DNA from: Candidatus Aeolococcus gillhamiae | GTDB lineage: Bacteria > Chloroflexota > Dormibacteria > Aeolococcales > Aeolococcaceae | Assembly (NCBI GenBank): GCA_003244045.1 | Contig: QHBU01000148.1 | Span: 1 to 34,932, forward strand | Reading direction: 5' to 3' | Length of the DNA: 34,932 bases | Shown here: one piece after another, positions 15,770 to 25,287 of the stretch | Layout of the letters: the number at the start of each line of letters is the position of its first letter | How positions within the stretch are numbered: position 1 is the stretch's first letter | The notes under the pieces: generated by a model | What the model was told of the DNA's origin: nothing | What the model saw: the letters and a program-made list of their open reading frames with translations, nothing else | The model's database searches: none | Position numbers and translations under genes: made by a program

Positions 15770-17589
15770 GACGTGCTCCCCAGCGCGGCCGCCGCGGCCG
15801 GCATGTTCTCGGGCTTGATGTGTCCCTTGGGAAGCTTCGCAGGGTCGTAGAAGCGGCTGCGGGGCAGCAGCTTGACCAGCTCCTCGGGCATCGCCTGCAG
15901 CGGCGCGGCATCGATGGCCATGCCGTCGCCGGCGCGACGCGACACATAGTTGACCTTGCCCTGCTCAGTGTCCTGCTCGAGGAAGTCGAACCGCCACTGC
16001 GAACCACGGCTCTCCTCGCGGCGTATGGCGCTGCGCACGATCGCCTCGCTGATGGTGAGCATGAAGGCGACGTCGCGGCAGGTGTGCCATCCGGGGTTGA
16101 GGTCGCGGTGCCCGACCACGCGCATGCGTGAGCTCCGTTCGCGCAGCTCGAGGATTGCCGCCAGGGCCCGTTGCAGCGACTCCGCGGTGCGGCCGATGCC
16201 GGCGTCATCCTGCATCGCCGCCTGCAGCTCCTCGTGGAGGTGGTACGGGTTCTCGCGGTCGGTCCAGCCGTGGCGGCTGTCGAGCGGATCGTAGAGGCGA
16301 TCCTGCTCCTCCGCCACCTCGCCCTCGTCGATGGCACGGTCGACGCCCCTGGTGCGGGCGAACTCCGCCGCGGCGACGCCGGCGCGGCGCCCGAACACGA
16401 GGATGTCGCCCAGCGAGTTGCCGCCGAGGCGGTTGGCGCCGTGCAGCCCGCCCGCCGCCTCGCCCGCCGCGAACAGTCCGGGCACGGTGGTCGCCGCCGT
16501 CTCGGCCTCGACGCGCACACCGCCCATGGTGTAGTGGATGGTCGGCCCCACCTCCATCGCCTCGCGGGTGATGTCGACCGACGCCAGGGCGTGGAACTGC
16601 TCGTACATCGAGGGCAGCTTCTTGAGGATGTAGTCGGCCCCGCGGTGGGTGATGTCGAGGAAGGCGCCACCGTGTGGCGAGCCGCGCCCCGCCTTCACCT
16701 CCTTGTAGATGGAGCGGGCCACGACGTCGCGTGAGCTCAACTCCTTCTTCACCGGGTCGTACTCGAGCATGAAGCGCTGGTGCTCGCTGTTGAAGAGCAG
16801 GCCGCCCTCGCCGCGCACCGCCTCAGTGACCAGGATGCCGCGCGCCCCGGGCGGCCACACCATGCCCGTCGGGTGAAACTGAACGAACTCCATGTCGATG
16901 AGGTCGGCGCCGGCGTCGTAGGCCATCGCCGCGCCGTCGCCGGTTCCCTCCCAGCTGTTGCTGGTGTAGCGGTACATGCGGCCCCAGCCACCACTGGCGA
17001 GCACAGTGGCGCCCGCCTTGATGACCACGAACTTGCCGTCGTTGCGCCGGTACCCCATGGCGCCGACGACGCGGTCACCATTCTTGAGCAGCCGTGTCAG
17101 CGTGTATTCCATGAAGGTCTCGGTGCGCTCGGTGTGCACCAGCTTGTCCTGGCAGGTGCGGATCAGCTCGAGGCCGGTGCGGTCGCCGACATGGGCGAGG
17201 CGCTTCCAGCTGTGCGCTCCGAAGGCGCGCTGCATGATGCGCCCGTCTTCGGTGCGGTCGAAGAGGCCGCCCCACCGCTCCAGCTCGTAGACGCGGTCGA
17301 TCACCTCGTGCGCGTAGATCTCGACCATCCGCCAGTTGTTGAGCAGCTGGCCGCCGAGCATGGTGTCGGCGAAGTGCACCTCCCAGCCGTCATCGCTGTC
17401 CACGTTGCCCAGTCCGGCAGCGATGCCGCCCTCGGCCATCACCGTGTGCGCCTTGCCGAGCAGTGACTTGGTGACCACGATGGTTCTGCAGCCCGCCTCG
17501 GCCGCGGCAATCGCCGCGCGCATGCCGGCGCCGCCGGCGCCGATGACGAGCACGTCGCACTCGTGGGTGATGTAGCTCTCGAGCGGCAT
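15766..17589 (-). CDS. sdhA: Succinate dehydrogenase flavoprotein subunit
   Basis: SdhA oxidises succinate to fumarate with covalently bound FAD on the cytoplasmic side of complex II. The 607-aa product begins with the FAD motif VIGAGGAGMRAAIAAAEAG. The segment KAHTVMAEGGIAAG contains the His used for covalent FAD attachment. Later landmarks are the substrate-site Arg in RGEGGLLFN, the block HYTMGGVRVEAE, and GLFAAGEAAGGLHGANRLGG near the flavin. The length matches the family. ATG 17589 is chosen because it puts the Rossmann strand about 13 residues in; a longer frame upstream only overlaps sdhC. It begins two bases after sdhC and overlaps sdhB by four. Confidence 0.96.
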   Translation of the reverse strand: MPLESYITHECDVLVIGAGGAGMRAAIAAAEAGCRTIVVTKSLLGKAHTVMAEGGIAAGLGNVDSDDGWEVHFADTMLGGQLLNNWRMVEIYAHEVIDRVYELERWGGLFDRTEDGRIMQRAFGAHSWKRLAHVGDRTGLELIRTCQDKLVHTERTETFMEYTLTRLLKNGDRVVGAMGYRRNDGKFVVIKAGATVLASGGWGRMYRYTSNSWEGTGDGAAMAYDAGADLIDMEFVQFHPTGMVWPPGARGILVTEAVRGEGGLLFNSEHQRFMLEYDPVKKELSSRDVVARSIYKEVKAGRGSPHGGAFLDITHRGADYILKKLPSMYEQFHALASVDITREAMEVGPTIHYTMGGVRVEAETAATTVPGLFAAGEAAGGLHGANRLGGNSLGDILVFGRRAGVAAAEFARTRGVDRAIDEGEVAEEQDRLYDPLDSRHGWTDRENPYHLHEELQAAMQDDAGIGRTAESLQRALAAILELRERSSRMRVVGHRDLNPGWHTCRDVAFMLTISEAIVRSAIRREESRGSQWRFDFLEQDTEQGKVNYVSRRAGDGMAIDAAPLQAMPEELVKLLPRSRFYDPAKLPKGHIKPENMPAAAAALGSTS

Positions 17590-17591
17590 GG

Positions 17592-18386
17592 TCAGAAGCC
17601 GATGTGGGGGTCGGCGAACCAGCCGGCTTGGAGCATGCGGATGTAGACGTCGGCGAGGAGCACCGAGAAGAGGCTCACCCACGCCCACATCGGGTGCCGT
17701 CCGTTGAGCACGGTGAGGCCGCGCCACGCCCGGTTGCGCAGGGTGCCGAGCCGCGCGGTCGAGTAGCAGTCCAACCCGCCCCCGGCGAGGTGGCGGAGAG
17801 AGTGGCAGCTGAAGGTGTAGCCACTGAGCAACACCACGTTGACGACCAGGATCGCGCTGCCCAGCCCGAAGCCCCACTTGCCGGTGGCGGGGTTGTTGAA
17901 GGCAGTCAGCGCGTCGTACCAGAGGAAGCCGAGGATCACAACGGCGACGTACAGGGTGAAGCGATGGAGGTTGTTGAGCGCCATTGGCAACTTCGATTCG
18001 CCGCGGTATTTGCGGTGGCGCAACTCACCGAGCGCGCACGCCGGCGGGTCCCAGAAGAAGGACCGGTAGTACGCCTTGCGGTAGTAGTAGCAGGTGCCCC
18101 GGAAGGCGAGCGGGCTGAGCAGGATGAATGCAGCCCCGGGGAAAGGCCCGAAGAGCTTGCCGTTGTCGCCGATCTTCGGAGACCAGAAGGGCGAGAGGTA
18201 CGGACCGATCTCACCGGGCCGGAAGATGAACACCGACACCAGCGCGTAGAGCCCGAAGCCGCCGAGCACGGCCACGACGCTGATCGGCAGCAGCCACCAG
18301 GGCTGGTTGCGGCGGAATCGCTCCAGCAGCGTCGGTCCCGGGTGACCGGCGTCGCGCGCCACCGACCTGGCGGTGATCTCGGCCAT
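17592..18386 (-). CDS. sdhC: Succinate dehydrogenase membrane anchor subunit (Sdh1 type)
   Basis: This 264-aa integral membrane subunit binds quinone and probably heme for complex II. About five hydrophobic helices are visible, starting with WWLLPISVVAVLGGFGLYAL. The loop RGTCYYYRKAYYRSFFWDPPAC is close to the pattern of the mycobacterial Sdh1 anchor (Rv0249c group). Histidines in NNLHRFTLY and CHSLRHL are candidate heme ligands. The ATG at 18386 is preceded closely by AGGGGAG, which decides the start over longer readings. It is the first gene of the sdhC-sdhA-sdhB unit. The 172-bp gap to gltB on the other strand must hold both promoters. Confidence 0.88.
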   Translation of the reverse strand: MAEITARSVARDAGHPGPTLLERFRRNQPWWLLPISVVAVLGGFGLYALVSVFIFRPGEIGPYLSPFWSPKIGDNGKLFGPFPGAAFILLSPLAFRGTCYYYRKAYYRSFFWDPPACALGELRHRKYRGESKLPMALNNLHRFTLYVAVVILGFLWYDALTAFNNPATGKWGFGLGSAILVVNVVLLSGYTFSCHSLRHLAGGGLDCYSTARLGTLRNRAWRGLTVLNGRHPMWAWVSLFSVLLADVYIRMLQAGWFADPHIGF

Positions 18387-18558
18387 CTCTCCCCTGACGG
18401 CGCCTGCGGCGGCGCATCCGTGCAGAACAAGCGTGAACTCGCTTTGATCGTAGCGAATGCGACATCGATGAAGGTGGAGCCCGGCCAAATTCGCCACCCC
18501 CTACTATTGCGTCTTGATCGGCTGACCAAGTCGTGTCAGGCTCCATGGCATCGAACGG

Positions 18559-21500
18559 ATGAGCGCTCCCATGCCGACCGACCGCGACCTTCGCGATCCT
18601 GGCTTCGAGCACGATGGCTGCGGCGTCGCCTTTGTGGCCACCACATCAGGCACCGCCACTCACCACATCGTGGCCGCGGCGATGCGCGCGCTCGTCAACC
18701 TCGGCCATCGCGGAGCCACCGGCTCCGACCCCGACACCGGCGACGGGGCCGGCATCCTGCTCCAGGTTCCCGACGACTTCCTCCGCGCCAGGGCCGGGGT
18801 CGAGCTCCCCCCTGCCGGCGGCTATGGCGTCGGCATGGTGTTCCTCCCGGCGGCGGCTGCGGCGCGCCGCACCGCGCAGGCGCTCATCGCGGAGTGCTGC
18901 GCCGACGAGGGCGTGCACCTGCTCGGCTGGCGGGACGTGCCGATCGACGCCACGGTGCCCGGGATCACCGCTCGCAAGGCGATGCCGCGCATCCGCCAGT
19001 TCTTCGTCGCCGCAGTCGGGCTCGACGGCGACGCTCTGGAGCGCCGCCTCTACGTGTTGCGCCGAGTCATCGAGTCGCGGGCCTGCGCCGCGGAAATGGA
19101 CCGCCGCGTCCTCCACATCGCCAGCCTGAGCAGCCGCACACTCGTCTACAAGGGGATGCTCACCGCCGAGCAGCTCGGTCGCTTCTACACGGACCTGCAT
19201 GACGAGACGACGCGCTCCGCGCTGGCGCTGGTGCACGCCCGCTTCTCGACTAACGTGCTGCCCCGCTGGGACCTCGCCCAGCCGCTGCGCATGTCGGCGC
19301 ACAACGGCGAGATCAATACCATCCGCGGCAACGCCGCCTGGATGTCGGCGCGGCAGTCGAAGTTCCGCAGCGCACTCTTCGGCGGCGACATCGACAAGAT
19401 CCGTGACGTCCTCGACGCCGCCGGCTCGGACTCCACGCAGTTCGACAACGCGCTCGAGCTGCTCACCATGTCGGGGCGCTCGATCGAGCACGCCATGATG
19501 ATGATGATCCCCGAGGCGTGGCAGAGCAACGATCTTCTCGACGATGAGCGCCGTGCCTTCTACGAGTTCCACGCGTCGCTGCTCGAACCGTGGGACGGTC
19601 CCGCCGCCATCGCCTTCACCGACGGCCGGCTGGTCGGCGCCTGCCTCGACCGCAACGGCCTCCGCCCGGCGCGCTACCTAGTGACCGACGACGGCCTCGT
19701 GGTGATGGCCTCCGAGGCAGGCGTGCTCGACATCCCCGAGGAGCGGATCGTCAAGAAGTGGCGGCTCGACCCCGGCCGGCTGCTCCTCGTCGACACGGAG
19801 GCGGGGGCGATCCTCGACGACGGCGCCATCAAGCGCCAGCTCGCCGGCCGCCATCCCTACGGGGAGTGGATCCGCGGCGGCACCGTCCGTCTCGACGAGC
19901 TCACCCGGGGCGCCGAGCTGCAGGAGCCGGATTCCGGGACGTTGCGGATCCGCCAGCACCTCTTCGGGTGGACGGATGAAGACCTCCGTCTGGTGGTGGC
20001 ACCGATGGCGTCCAAGGGCGAGGAGCCGGTCGGGTCGATGGGCAACGACGCGCCGCTGGCGGTGCTGAGCGATCGTCCCCAGCCGCTGTTCGCGTACTTC
20101 AAGCAGCTCTTCGCCCAGGTGACCAACCCGCCGATCGACCCCATCAGGGAGGTGTCGGTGATGTCGCTGGCCACCTCTCTGGGCGCCGGCGGGAACATGC
20201 TCGAGCAGGGACCTGGCCAGGCGGCGCGGCTGGAGATGGCCCACCCCATCCTCACCAGCTCGGACCTGGCGACGATCCGCCACGTCACCCAGCGGCAATT
20301 TCCCGCGGAGACGATCAACGCCGTCTTCCACCGCGCCGGCGGCGCCGACGGGCTGCGCGACGGGCTCGACCGCATCTGCCGTCTGGCCTCCGAGGCGGTG
20401 TCCTCGGGGCGCTCCGTTCTCATCGTCAGCGACCGCGGAGCCGACGCGGGCCACGTGCCCATCCCCTCACTGCTGGCCACCGCCGCGATCCACCATCACC
20501 TGCTCCGCGAACGCACCCGCACCGGGGTGGGGCTGGTCGTGGAGAGCGGCGAGCCGCGCGAGGTCGCCCATCTCGCACTGCTCATCGGCTACGGCGCCGA
20601 GGCGGTCAATCCTTACCTGCTCCTCGACACCGCCGCGGAGATGGCCGCCACCGGCGTGCTCGAGAACCTCGACGCCGCGGCGGCGCAGCGCAACATGATC
20701 CATGCACTGCGCAACGGACTGCTCAAGACCATCGCCAAGATGGGCATCTCGACGGCGCTGTCGTACTGCGGCGCCCAGCTGTTCGAGGCCATCGGCCTCG
20801 CTGAGGACGTCGTCGACCGCTACTTCACGGGGACCCCGACGCGCATCGGCGGCTCCGGCCTGGACCGTGTCGCCGCGGACGCGCTGAGCCGCCACGGCCG
20901 CGCCTTCCCCGCGCGGGGTGCGCCACCGGCCGCGCTCGACCCGGGGGGCAGCTACCAATGGCGCCGCAACGGTGAGAAGCGCGCCTGGAACCCCGAGGTG
21001 ATCGGCGCCCTTCAGCACGCTGTCCGCTCCGAGTCGAGCGCGGACTTCGCGCGCTACGTAGCGCTCGCCGACCGCGAATCGGCCGAGCGCCGCACCCTGC
21101 GCGGCCTGCTCGAGCTGCGCGAGGCGGACACCGCCGTGCCGCTCGACGAGGTGGAGAGCGCCGATACGCTGGTGCACCGCTTCGCCACGGGTGCCATGTC
21201 GCTTGGCTCGATCTCCCCGGAGATGCACGAGACGCTGGCGATCGCCATGAATCGCATCGGCGGCCGCTCCAACACCGGCGAGGGAGGCGAGGACGCGGCA
21301 CGGTTCGAGAGCGACGGCCCGGACTCCCGCCGCAGCGCCATCAAGCAGGTGGCGTCGGCCCGTTTCGGGGTCACCGCCCATTTCCTCATCAACGCCGACG
21401 AGATCCAGATCAAGGTCGCCCAGGGTGCCAAGCCCGGCGAGGGAGGTCAGCTGCCCGGCCACAAGGTGGACGTCACCATCGCCCACCTCCGCCACGCCAC

Positions 21501-23034
21501 CCCCGGCGTCGGGCTCATCTCTCCCCCACCCCACCACGACGTGTATTCGGTCGAGGACCTCGCCCAGCTTATCCACGACCTGCGCTCGCTCAATCCCACC
21601 GCGCGGATCAGCGTCAAGCTGGTCGCGGAGATGGGTGTCGGACCGATCGCCGCCGCGGTCGCCAAGGCCCGCGCGGACCACATCGTCGTCTCCGGCTACG
21701 AGGGCGGCACCGGCGCCGCGCCGCTGTCGTCGCTCACCCACGCGGGGGCGCCATGGGAGCTCGGGCTCGCCGAGGCCCAGCAGACTCTGGTCGCCAACGG
21801 CCTGCGCGACCGCGTCGTGCTGCAGAGCGACGGACTGATGCGCACCGGCCGTGACGTCGTCGTGGCTGCGCTGCTCGGGGCTGAGGAGTTCGCCTTCGCC
21901 ACCGCGCCGCTGGTCGCAGCCGGCTGCGTGATGATGCGCGTCTGTCACCTCAACACCTGCCCAGTCGGCATCGCCACCCAGGATCCCGACCTGCGGGCGC
22001 GCTACACGGGTCGCGCTGAGCACGTGGTCACTTTCATGCGCTTTCTCGCCGAGGACGTTCGTCGCTGGATGTCGCGGCTCGGGGTTCGCCGCTTCGAGGA
22101 CCTGGTGGGACGCGTCGAGCTGCTCCGCCAGGTGGACAGCAGCGGCGACGTCGACCTTGCCCGATTGCTTGTCGCACCCGGCGAACCGCGCCATTTCCAG
22201 CCACGTGCCGCTCACGCCTGGCAGGGCGACGTCGATGAGCGGGTCATCGCGTTCGCCGGCGAGGCGCTGGAGAGCGGCAACCCGCTGCAGCTGCGCATGC
22301 GGGTGAGCAACCGCGACCGCAGTGTCGGAGCGCGTCTCAGCGGCGAGGTGGCCATGCGCCACGGCGCGGCGGGGCTGCCCCCGGACACCATCCGCGTCCA
22401 CCTCCAGGGAAGCGCCGGGCAGTCGTTCGGGGCCTGGCTGGCGGGCGGCATCACGCTGACCGTGCAGGGCGAGGTCAACGACGGCTGCGGCAAAGGCCTC
22501 AGCGGCGGTCGCATCGTGGTGGTCCCCCCCGCCAACGCCAATCGGCCTGCCGATGACAACGTCATCGCCGGCAACGTGCTGCTCTACGGAGCGACGTCGG
22601 GGGAGCTCTACGCCCGCGGCGTCGCCGGCGAGCGGTTCGCGGTGCGCAACAGCGGCGCTCACGCCGTCGTCGAGGGGACCGGCGACCACGCTCTCGAGTA
22701 CATGACCGGCGGCGTGGTGATCATCCTCGGGCGCACCGGGCGCAACGTCGCCGCCGGGATGAGCGGCGGCCTCGGCTACGTGCTCGACGTCGACGGCCGC
22801 TTCACGCAGCGCTGCAACACCGACATGGTGCGGCTGGTCGACGTCGACGAGGACACCGATGGCGAGACGGTGCGCAAGCTTCTCGAGCATCACCTCTCCT
22901 ACACCGGCAGCCCGGTCGCCGAGGAGCTGCTCGAGGGCTGGCCGCAGTCGTTGCAGCGATTCGTCAAGGTGCTCCCGATCGACTACGAGCGAGCGATGGC
23001 CGCGCGCCCGGTGAAACTCGAGGTGGCGGTGTGA
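18559..23034 (+). CDS. gltB: Glutamate synthase large subunit
   Basis: GltB makes two glutamates from glutamine and 2-oxoglutarate with GltD-supplied electrons. At 1491 aa it is full length. Domain order: class II glutamine amidotransferase (about 21-400) with nucleophile Cys21 exposed after removal of a 20-residue leader (HDG then CGVAF); central domain (about 450-740); FMN-binding synthase domain (about 800-1180); and the GxGxG domain (about 1240-1430). The 3Fe-4S ligands Cys1123, Cys1129 and Cys1134 have exactly the C-x5-C-x4-C spacing of bacterial GltS. ATG 18559 is used; ATG 18571 would leave a 16-residue leader. It shares a GTGA overlap with gltD and is divergent from the sdh unit. Confidence 0.97.
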   Translation: MSAPMPTDRDLRDPGFEHDGCGVAFVATTSGTATHHIVAAAMRALVNLGHRGATGSDPDTGDGAGILLQVPDDFLRARAGVELPPAGGYGVGMVFLPAAAAARRTAQALIAECCADEGVHLLGWRDVPIDATVPGITARKAMPRIRQFFVAAVGLDGDALERRLYVLRRVIESRACAAEMDRRVLHIASLSSRTLVYKGMLTAEQLGRFYTDLHDETTRSALALVHARFSTNVLPRWDLAQPLRMSAHNGEINTIRGNAAWMSARQSKFRSALFGGDIDKIRDVLDAAGSDSTQFDNALELLTMSGRSIEHAMMMMIPEAWQSNDLLDDERRAFYEFHASLLEPWDGPAAIAFTDGRLVGACLDRNGLRPARYLVTDDGLVVMASEAGVLDIPEERIVKKWRLDPGRLLLVDTEAGAILDDGAIKRQLAGRHPYGEWIRGGTVRLDELTRGAELQEPDSGTLRIRQHLFGWTDEDLRLVVAPMASKGEEPVGSMGNDAPLAVLSDRPQPLFAYFKQLFAQVTNPPIDPIREVSVMSLATSLGAGGNMLEQGPGQAARLEMAHPILTSSDLATIRHVTQRQFPAETINAVFHRAGGADGLRDGLDRICRLASEAVSSGRSVLIVSDRGADAGHVPIPSLLATAAIHHHLLRERTRTGVGLVVESGEPREVAHLALLIGYGAEAVNPYLLLDTAAEMAATGVLENLDAAAAQRNMIHALRNGLLKTIAKMGISTALSYCGAQLFEAIGLAEDVVDRYFTGTPTRIGGSGLDRVAADALSRHGRAFPARGAPPAALDPGGSYQWRRNGEKRAWNPEVIGALQHAVRSESSADFARYVALADRESAERRTLRGLLELREADTAVPLDEVESADTLVHRFATGAMSLGSISPEMHETLAIAMNRIGGRSNTGEGGEDAARFESDGPDSRRSAIKQVASARFGVTAHFLINADEIQIKVAQGAKPGEGGQLPGHKVDVTIAHLRHATPGVGLISPPPHHDVYSVEDLAQLIHDLRSLNPTARISVKLVAEMGVGPIAAAVAKARADHIVVSGYEGGTGAAPLSSLTHAGAPWELGLAEAQQTLVANGLRDRVVLQSDGLMRTGRDVVVAALLGAEEFAFATAPLVAAGCVMMRVCHLNTCPVGIATQDPDLRARYTGRAEHVVTFMRFLAEDVRRWMSRLGVRRFEDLVGRVELLRQVDSSGDVDLARLLVAPGEPRHFQPRAAHAWQGDVDERVIAFAGEALESGNPLQLRMRVSNRDRSVGARLSGEVAMRHGAAGLPPDTIRVHLQGSAGQSFGAWLAGGITLTVQGEVNDGCGKGLSGGRIVVVPPANANRPADDNVIAGNVLLYGATSGELYARGVAGERFAVRNSGAHAVVEGTGDHALEYMTGGVVIILGRTGRNVAAGMSGGLGYVLDVDGRFTQRCNTDMVRLVDVDEDTDGETVRKLLEHHLSYTGSPVAEELLEGWPQSLQRFVKVLPIDYERAMAARPVKLEVAV

Positions 23035-24464
23035 GCGTGCGCCGCGACTTCCTCGAGGTGCCACGGCGCACCTCGCCGTACCGCGCCGTCGCCGACCGCG
23101 TCCGCGACCATCGCGAGCTGATCCACCCGCTGCCACTGGCGACTGTGGAGGCGCAGGCGGGACGCTGCATGGACTGCGGGGTGCCCTTCTGCCACAACGC
23201 CTGTCCCCTCAACAACCTGATCCCCGAGTGGAACGGTCTGGCCCGCACCGGCGACTGGCGCGGCGCCTCCGCCAACCTGGCCACCACCAACAACTTTCCC
23301 GAGTTCACCGGCTGGCTGTGTCCGGCGCCGTGCGAGCCCGCCTGCGTGCTCGCCATCGGTGGTGACGCGGTGAGCATCAAGGAGATCGAGCGCACCACCA
23401 TCGAGACCGCGTTCGCCAACGGCTGGATCCACCCCGAGCCACCGGCCTTCCGCACCGGGCGCAGCGTCGCCGTGGTCGGCTCCGGACCGGCCGGGTTGGC
23501 GGCGGCGCAGCAGCTCAACCGCGCCGGCCATCGGGTGGTGGTCTACGAGCGCGCCGACCGGCCCGGCGGGTTGCTCCGCTATGGCATCCCCGACTTCAAG
23601 ATGGGCAAAGGGCTGCTCGACCGCCGCCTCGACCTGCTCAGCGCCGAGGGCATCACCTTCGAGTGCAACTACGACTGCGGCGTCGACGTGAGCGGCGAGG
23701 AGCTCCTCGAGCGTCACGACGCGGTCGTGCTGGCGGTCGGTGCGGAGCGGGCGCGGGACGTCGAGCTCCCGGGACGCCACCTCGACGGCATCCACCTCGC
23801 CATGGACTACCTCACCGGCCAGAACCGTCGCGTCGCCGGTGCGCCGGACGAGGTGATCAGCGCCGCCGGCCGCAACGTGGTGATCATCGGCGGCGGCGAC
23901 ACCGCGGCGGACTGTCTCGGTGATTCCCATCGTGAGGCCTGCGCATCGGTGCAGCAGCTGGTCATCTACCCCGAGCCACCGCGCGTGCGACCGGCGTCGA
24001 ACCCGTGGCCGCAATGGCCGTTGGTGCTGCGCAACCACGCCGCCCACGAGGAGGGTGGGGTGCGCGCCTTCGGCGTCGAGGTTATGGGTTTCGAGGGCGA
24101 GGCCGGCGGCCGGGTGCGCGGCATTACCGTCGTCGAGGTCGATCGCGGCCGGGACGGCTCTAGCAGCCGCGGCCTCCTCCGGCGTGCCGGCACGGAGCGC
24201 GTCATCGAGGCGGATCTGGTGCTCCTCGCCATCGGCTTCAGCGGGGTGCGCGAGTCCCCGCTGTTCGAGCAACTCGGCGTCGAGCTGGTCGACGGCACGC
24301 GCATCGCGGTCGACGGCGGCCTGCGCGCCGGCCGCGAGGTGACGGCGGGGGGTGATGCCGTCCTCGGTGCTGCGCTGGTGGTCGACGCCATCGCCCAGGG
24401 CCGGCGCGCTGCCGCCACGTGTGACCGCCTGCTCCAGGAGGAGTTCCAGGCGGCCGCGGTCTGA
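23031..24464 (+). CDS. gltD: Glutamate synthase small subunit
   Basis: GltD takes electrons from NAD(P)H through FAD and two 4Fe-4S centres to GltB. The 477-aa protein shows the N-terminal cysteine domain (CMDCGVPFCHNACPLNN and later CPAPCEPAC), the FAD motif GSGPAGLAAAQQL and the nucleotide motif GGGDTAADC. It ends in the typical GGDAVLGAALVVDAIAQGR segment that covers the flavin. The GTG start at 23031 overlaps the gltB stop, so the subunits are translated together. The length is normal for the family. Note that the CBS-fused oxidoreductase near the left end is a distant paralogue of this subunit, with GGGAIATDA at the second nucleotide site instead. Confidence 0.96.
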   Translation: MSVRRDFLEVPRRTSPYRAVADRVRDHRELIHPLPLATVEAQAGRCMDCGVPFCHNACPLNNLIPEWNGLARTGDWRGASANLATTNNFPEFTGWLCPAPCEPACVLAIGGDAVSIKEIERTTIETAFANGWIHPEPPAFRTGRSVAVVGSGPAGLAAAQQLNRAGHRVVVYERADRPGGLLRYGIPDFKMGKGLLDRRLDLLSAEGITFECNYDCGVDVSGEELLERHDAVVLAVGAERARDVELPGRHLDGIHLAMDYLTGQNRRVAGAPDEVISAAGRNVVIIGGGDTAADCLGDSHREACASVQQLVIYPEPPRVRPASNPWPQWPLVLRNHAAHEEGGVRAFGVEVMGFEGEAGGRVRGITVVEVDRGRDGSSSRGLLRRAGTERVIEADLVLLAIGFSGVRESPLFEQLGVELVDGTRIAVDGGLRAGREVTAGGDAVLGAALVVDAIAQGRRAAATCDRLLQEEFQAAAV

Positions 24465-24465
24465 G

Positions 24466-25278
24466 ATGCCCGCCTTCCTCGATCACCCCACCCCGATCGC
24501 GATCGCCCATCGCGGGGGCGCCGAGGAGCTTCCCGAGAACACCCTGCCGGCGTTCGACGCCGCCATCGAGCTCGGCTACCTCCATCTCGAGACCGACGCC
24601 CACGTCAGCAGTGACGGCGTCGTCTTCTCATTCCACGATCACGTGCTCGAGCGGGTCACCGATCGCCGCGGCAGGCTTGTCGACCTCACAGCTGCAGAGA
24701 TCCTCACCGCCGACGCCGCCTACCACTTCAGCCCCGACGGCAACACGTTCCCACACCGCGGCACCGGCATCCGGGTCCCCACGATGGAGGAGGTGCTGAC
24801 CCGCTGGCCGGGCGTTTTTGTCAATATCGACACCAAGTCGGACGCCGTCGTCGAGCCGCTTGTGGAGCTGTTGCGCCGCCTCGATGCCGTCGACCGCGTC
24901 TGCATCGGGTCGTTCTCCGACGACCGATTGCGCCGGGTGCGGCGGCTCTGCGGTGGGGCGATCTGCACCTCGATGGGACCGGCAGGGATCACCGCCGCCT
25001 GGCTGGCCTCGCGCAGCGGCAGGATGCCACGGTTGCGGGCCGACTGCGTGCAGGTGCCGGTGCGGGCGCGCCGGCTGGTGGTGGTCGATCGCCGTTTCCT
25101 CGACGCCGCCCACGCGGCCGGGCTGCAGGTCCACGTCTGGACGATCGACCACGCCGCCGAGATGACCGAGCTCCTCGAGCTCGGCGTCGACGCGATCATG
25201 ACCGACCGTCCCCGGCTGCTCCGCGAGGTGCTCGTCGCCCGCGGTCAGTGGCATGGCGCTGCGCTGGCGCGGGCATAA
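24466..25278 (+). CDS. Glycerophosphodiester phosphodiesterase
   Basis: GDPD enzymes hydrolyse glycerophosphodiesters to glycerol-3-phosphate and an alcohol. The 270-aa product has the TIM-barrel catalytic signature: His15-Arg16-Gly17 (AHRGG), PENTLPAF, metal ligands Glu42 and Asp44 (LETDAH), and catalytic His57 with Asp58 (FHDHV). The C-terminal VWTIDHAAEM and GVDAIMTDRP segments fit the last barrel strands. No signal peptide is visible, so it is probably cytoplasmic. ATG 24466 lies one base past the gltD stop, so it is probably co-transcribed with glutamate synthase, although no metabolic link is obvious. The next gene follows within 10 bp. Confidence 0.92.
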   Translation: MPAFLDHPTPIAIAHRGGAEELPENTLPAFDAAIELGYLHLETDAHVSSDGVVFSFHDHVLERVTDRRGRLVDLTAAEILTADAAYHFSPDGNTFPHRGTGIRVPTMEEVLTRWPGVFVNIDTKSDAVVEPLVELLRRLDAVDRVCIGSFSDDRLRRVRRLCGGAICTSMGPAGITAAWLASRSGRMPRLRADCVQVPVRARRLVVVDRRFLDAAHAAGLQVHVWTIDHAAEMTELLELGVDAIMTDRPRLLREVLVARGQWHGAALARA

Positions 25279-25287
25279 CCTACGCGC

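Noticed and set aside
20467..23136. 889-codon minus-strand open frame opposite gltB and the gltD start
   Set aside because: It lies entirely opposite conserved glutamate synthase domains and has no recognisable motif; such long antisense frames are expected at this GC content.
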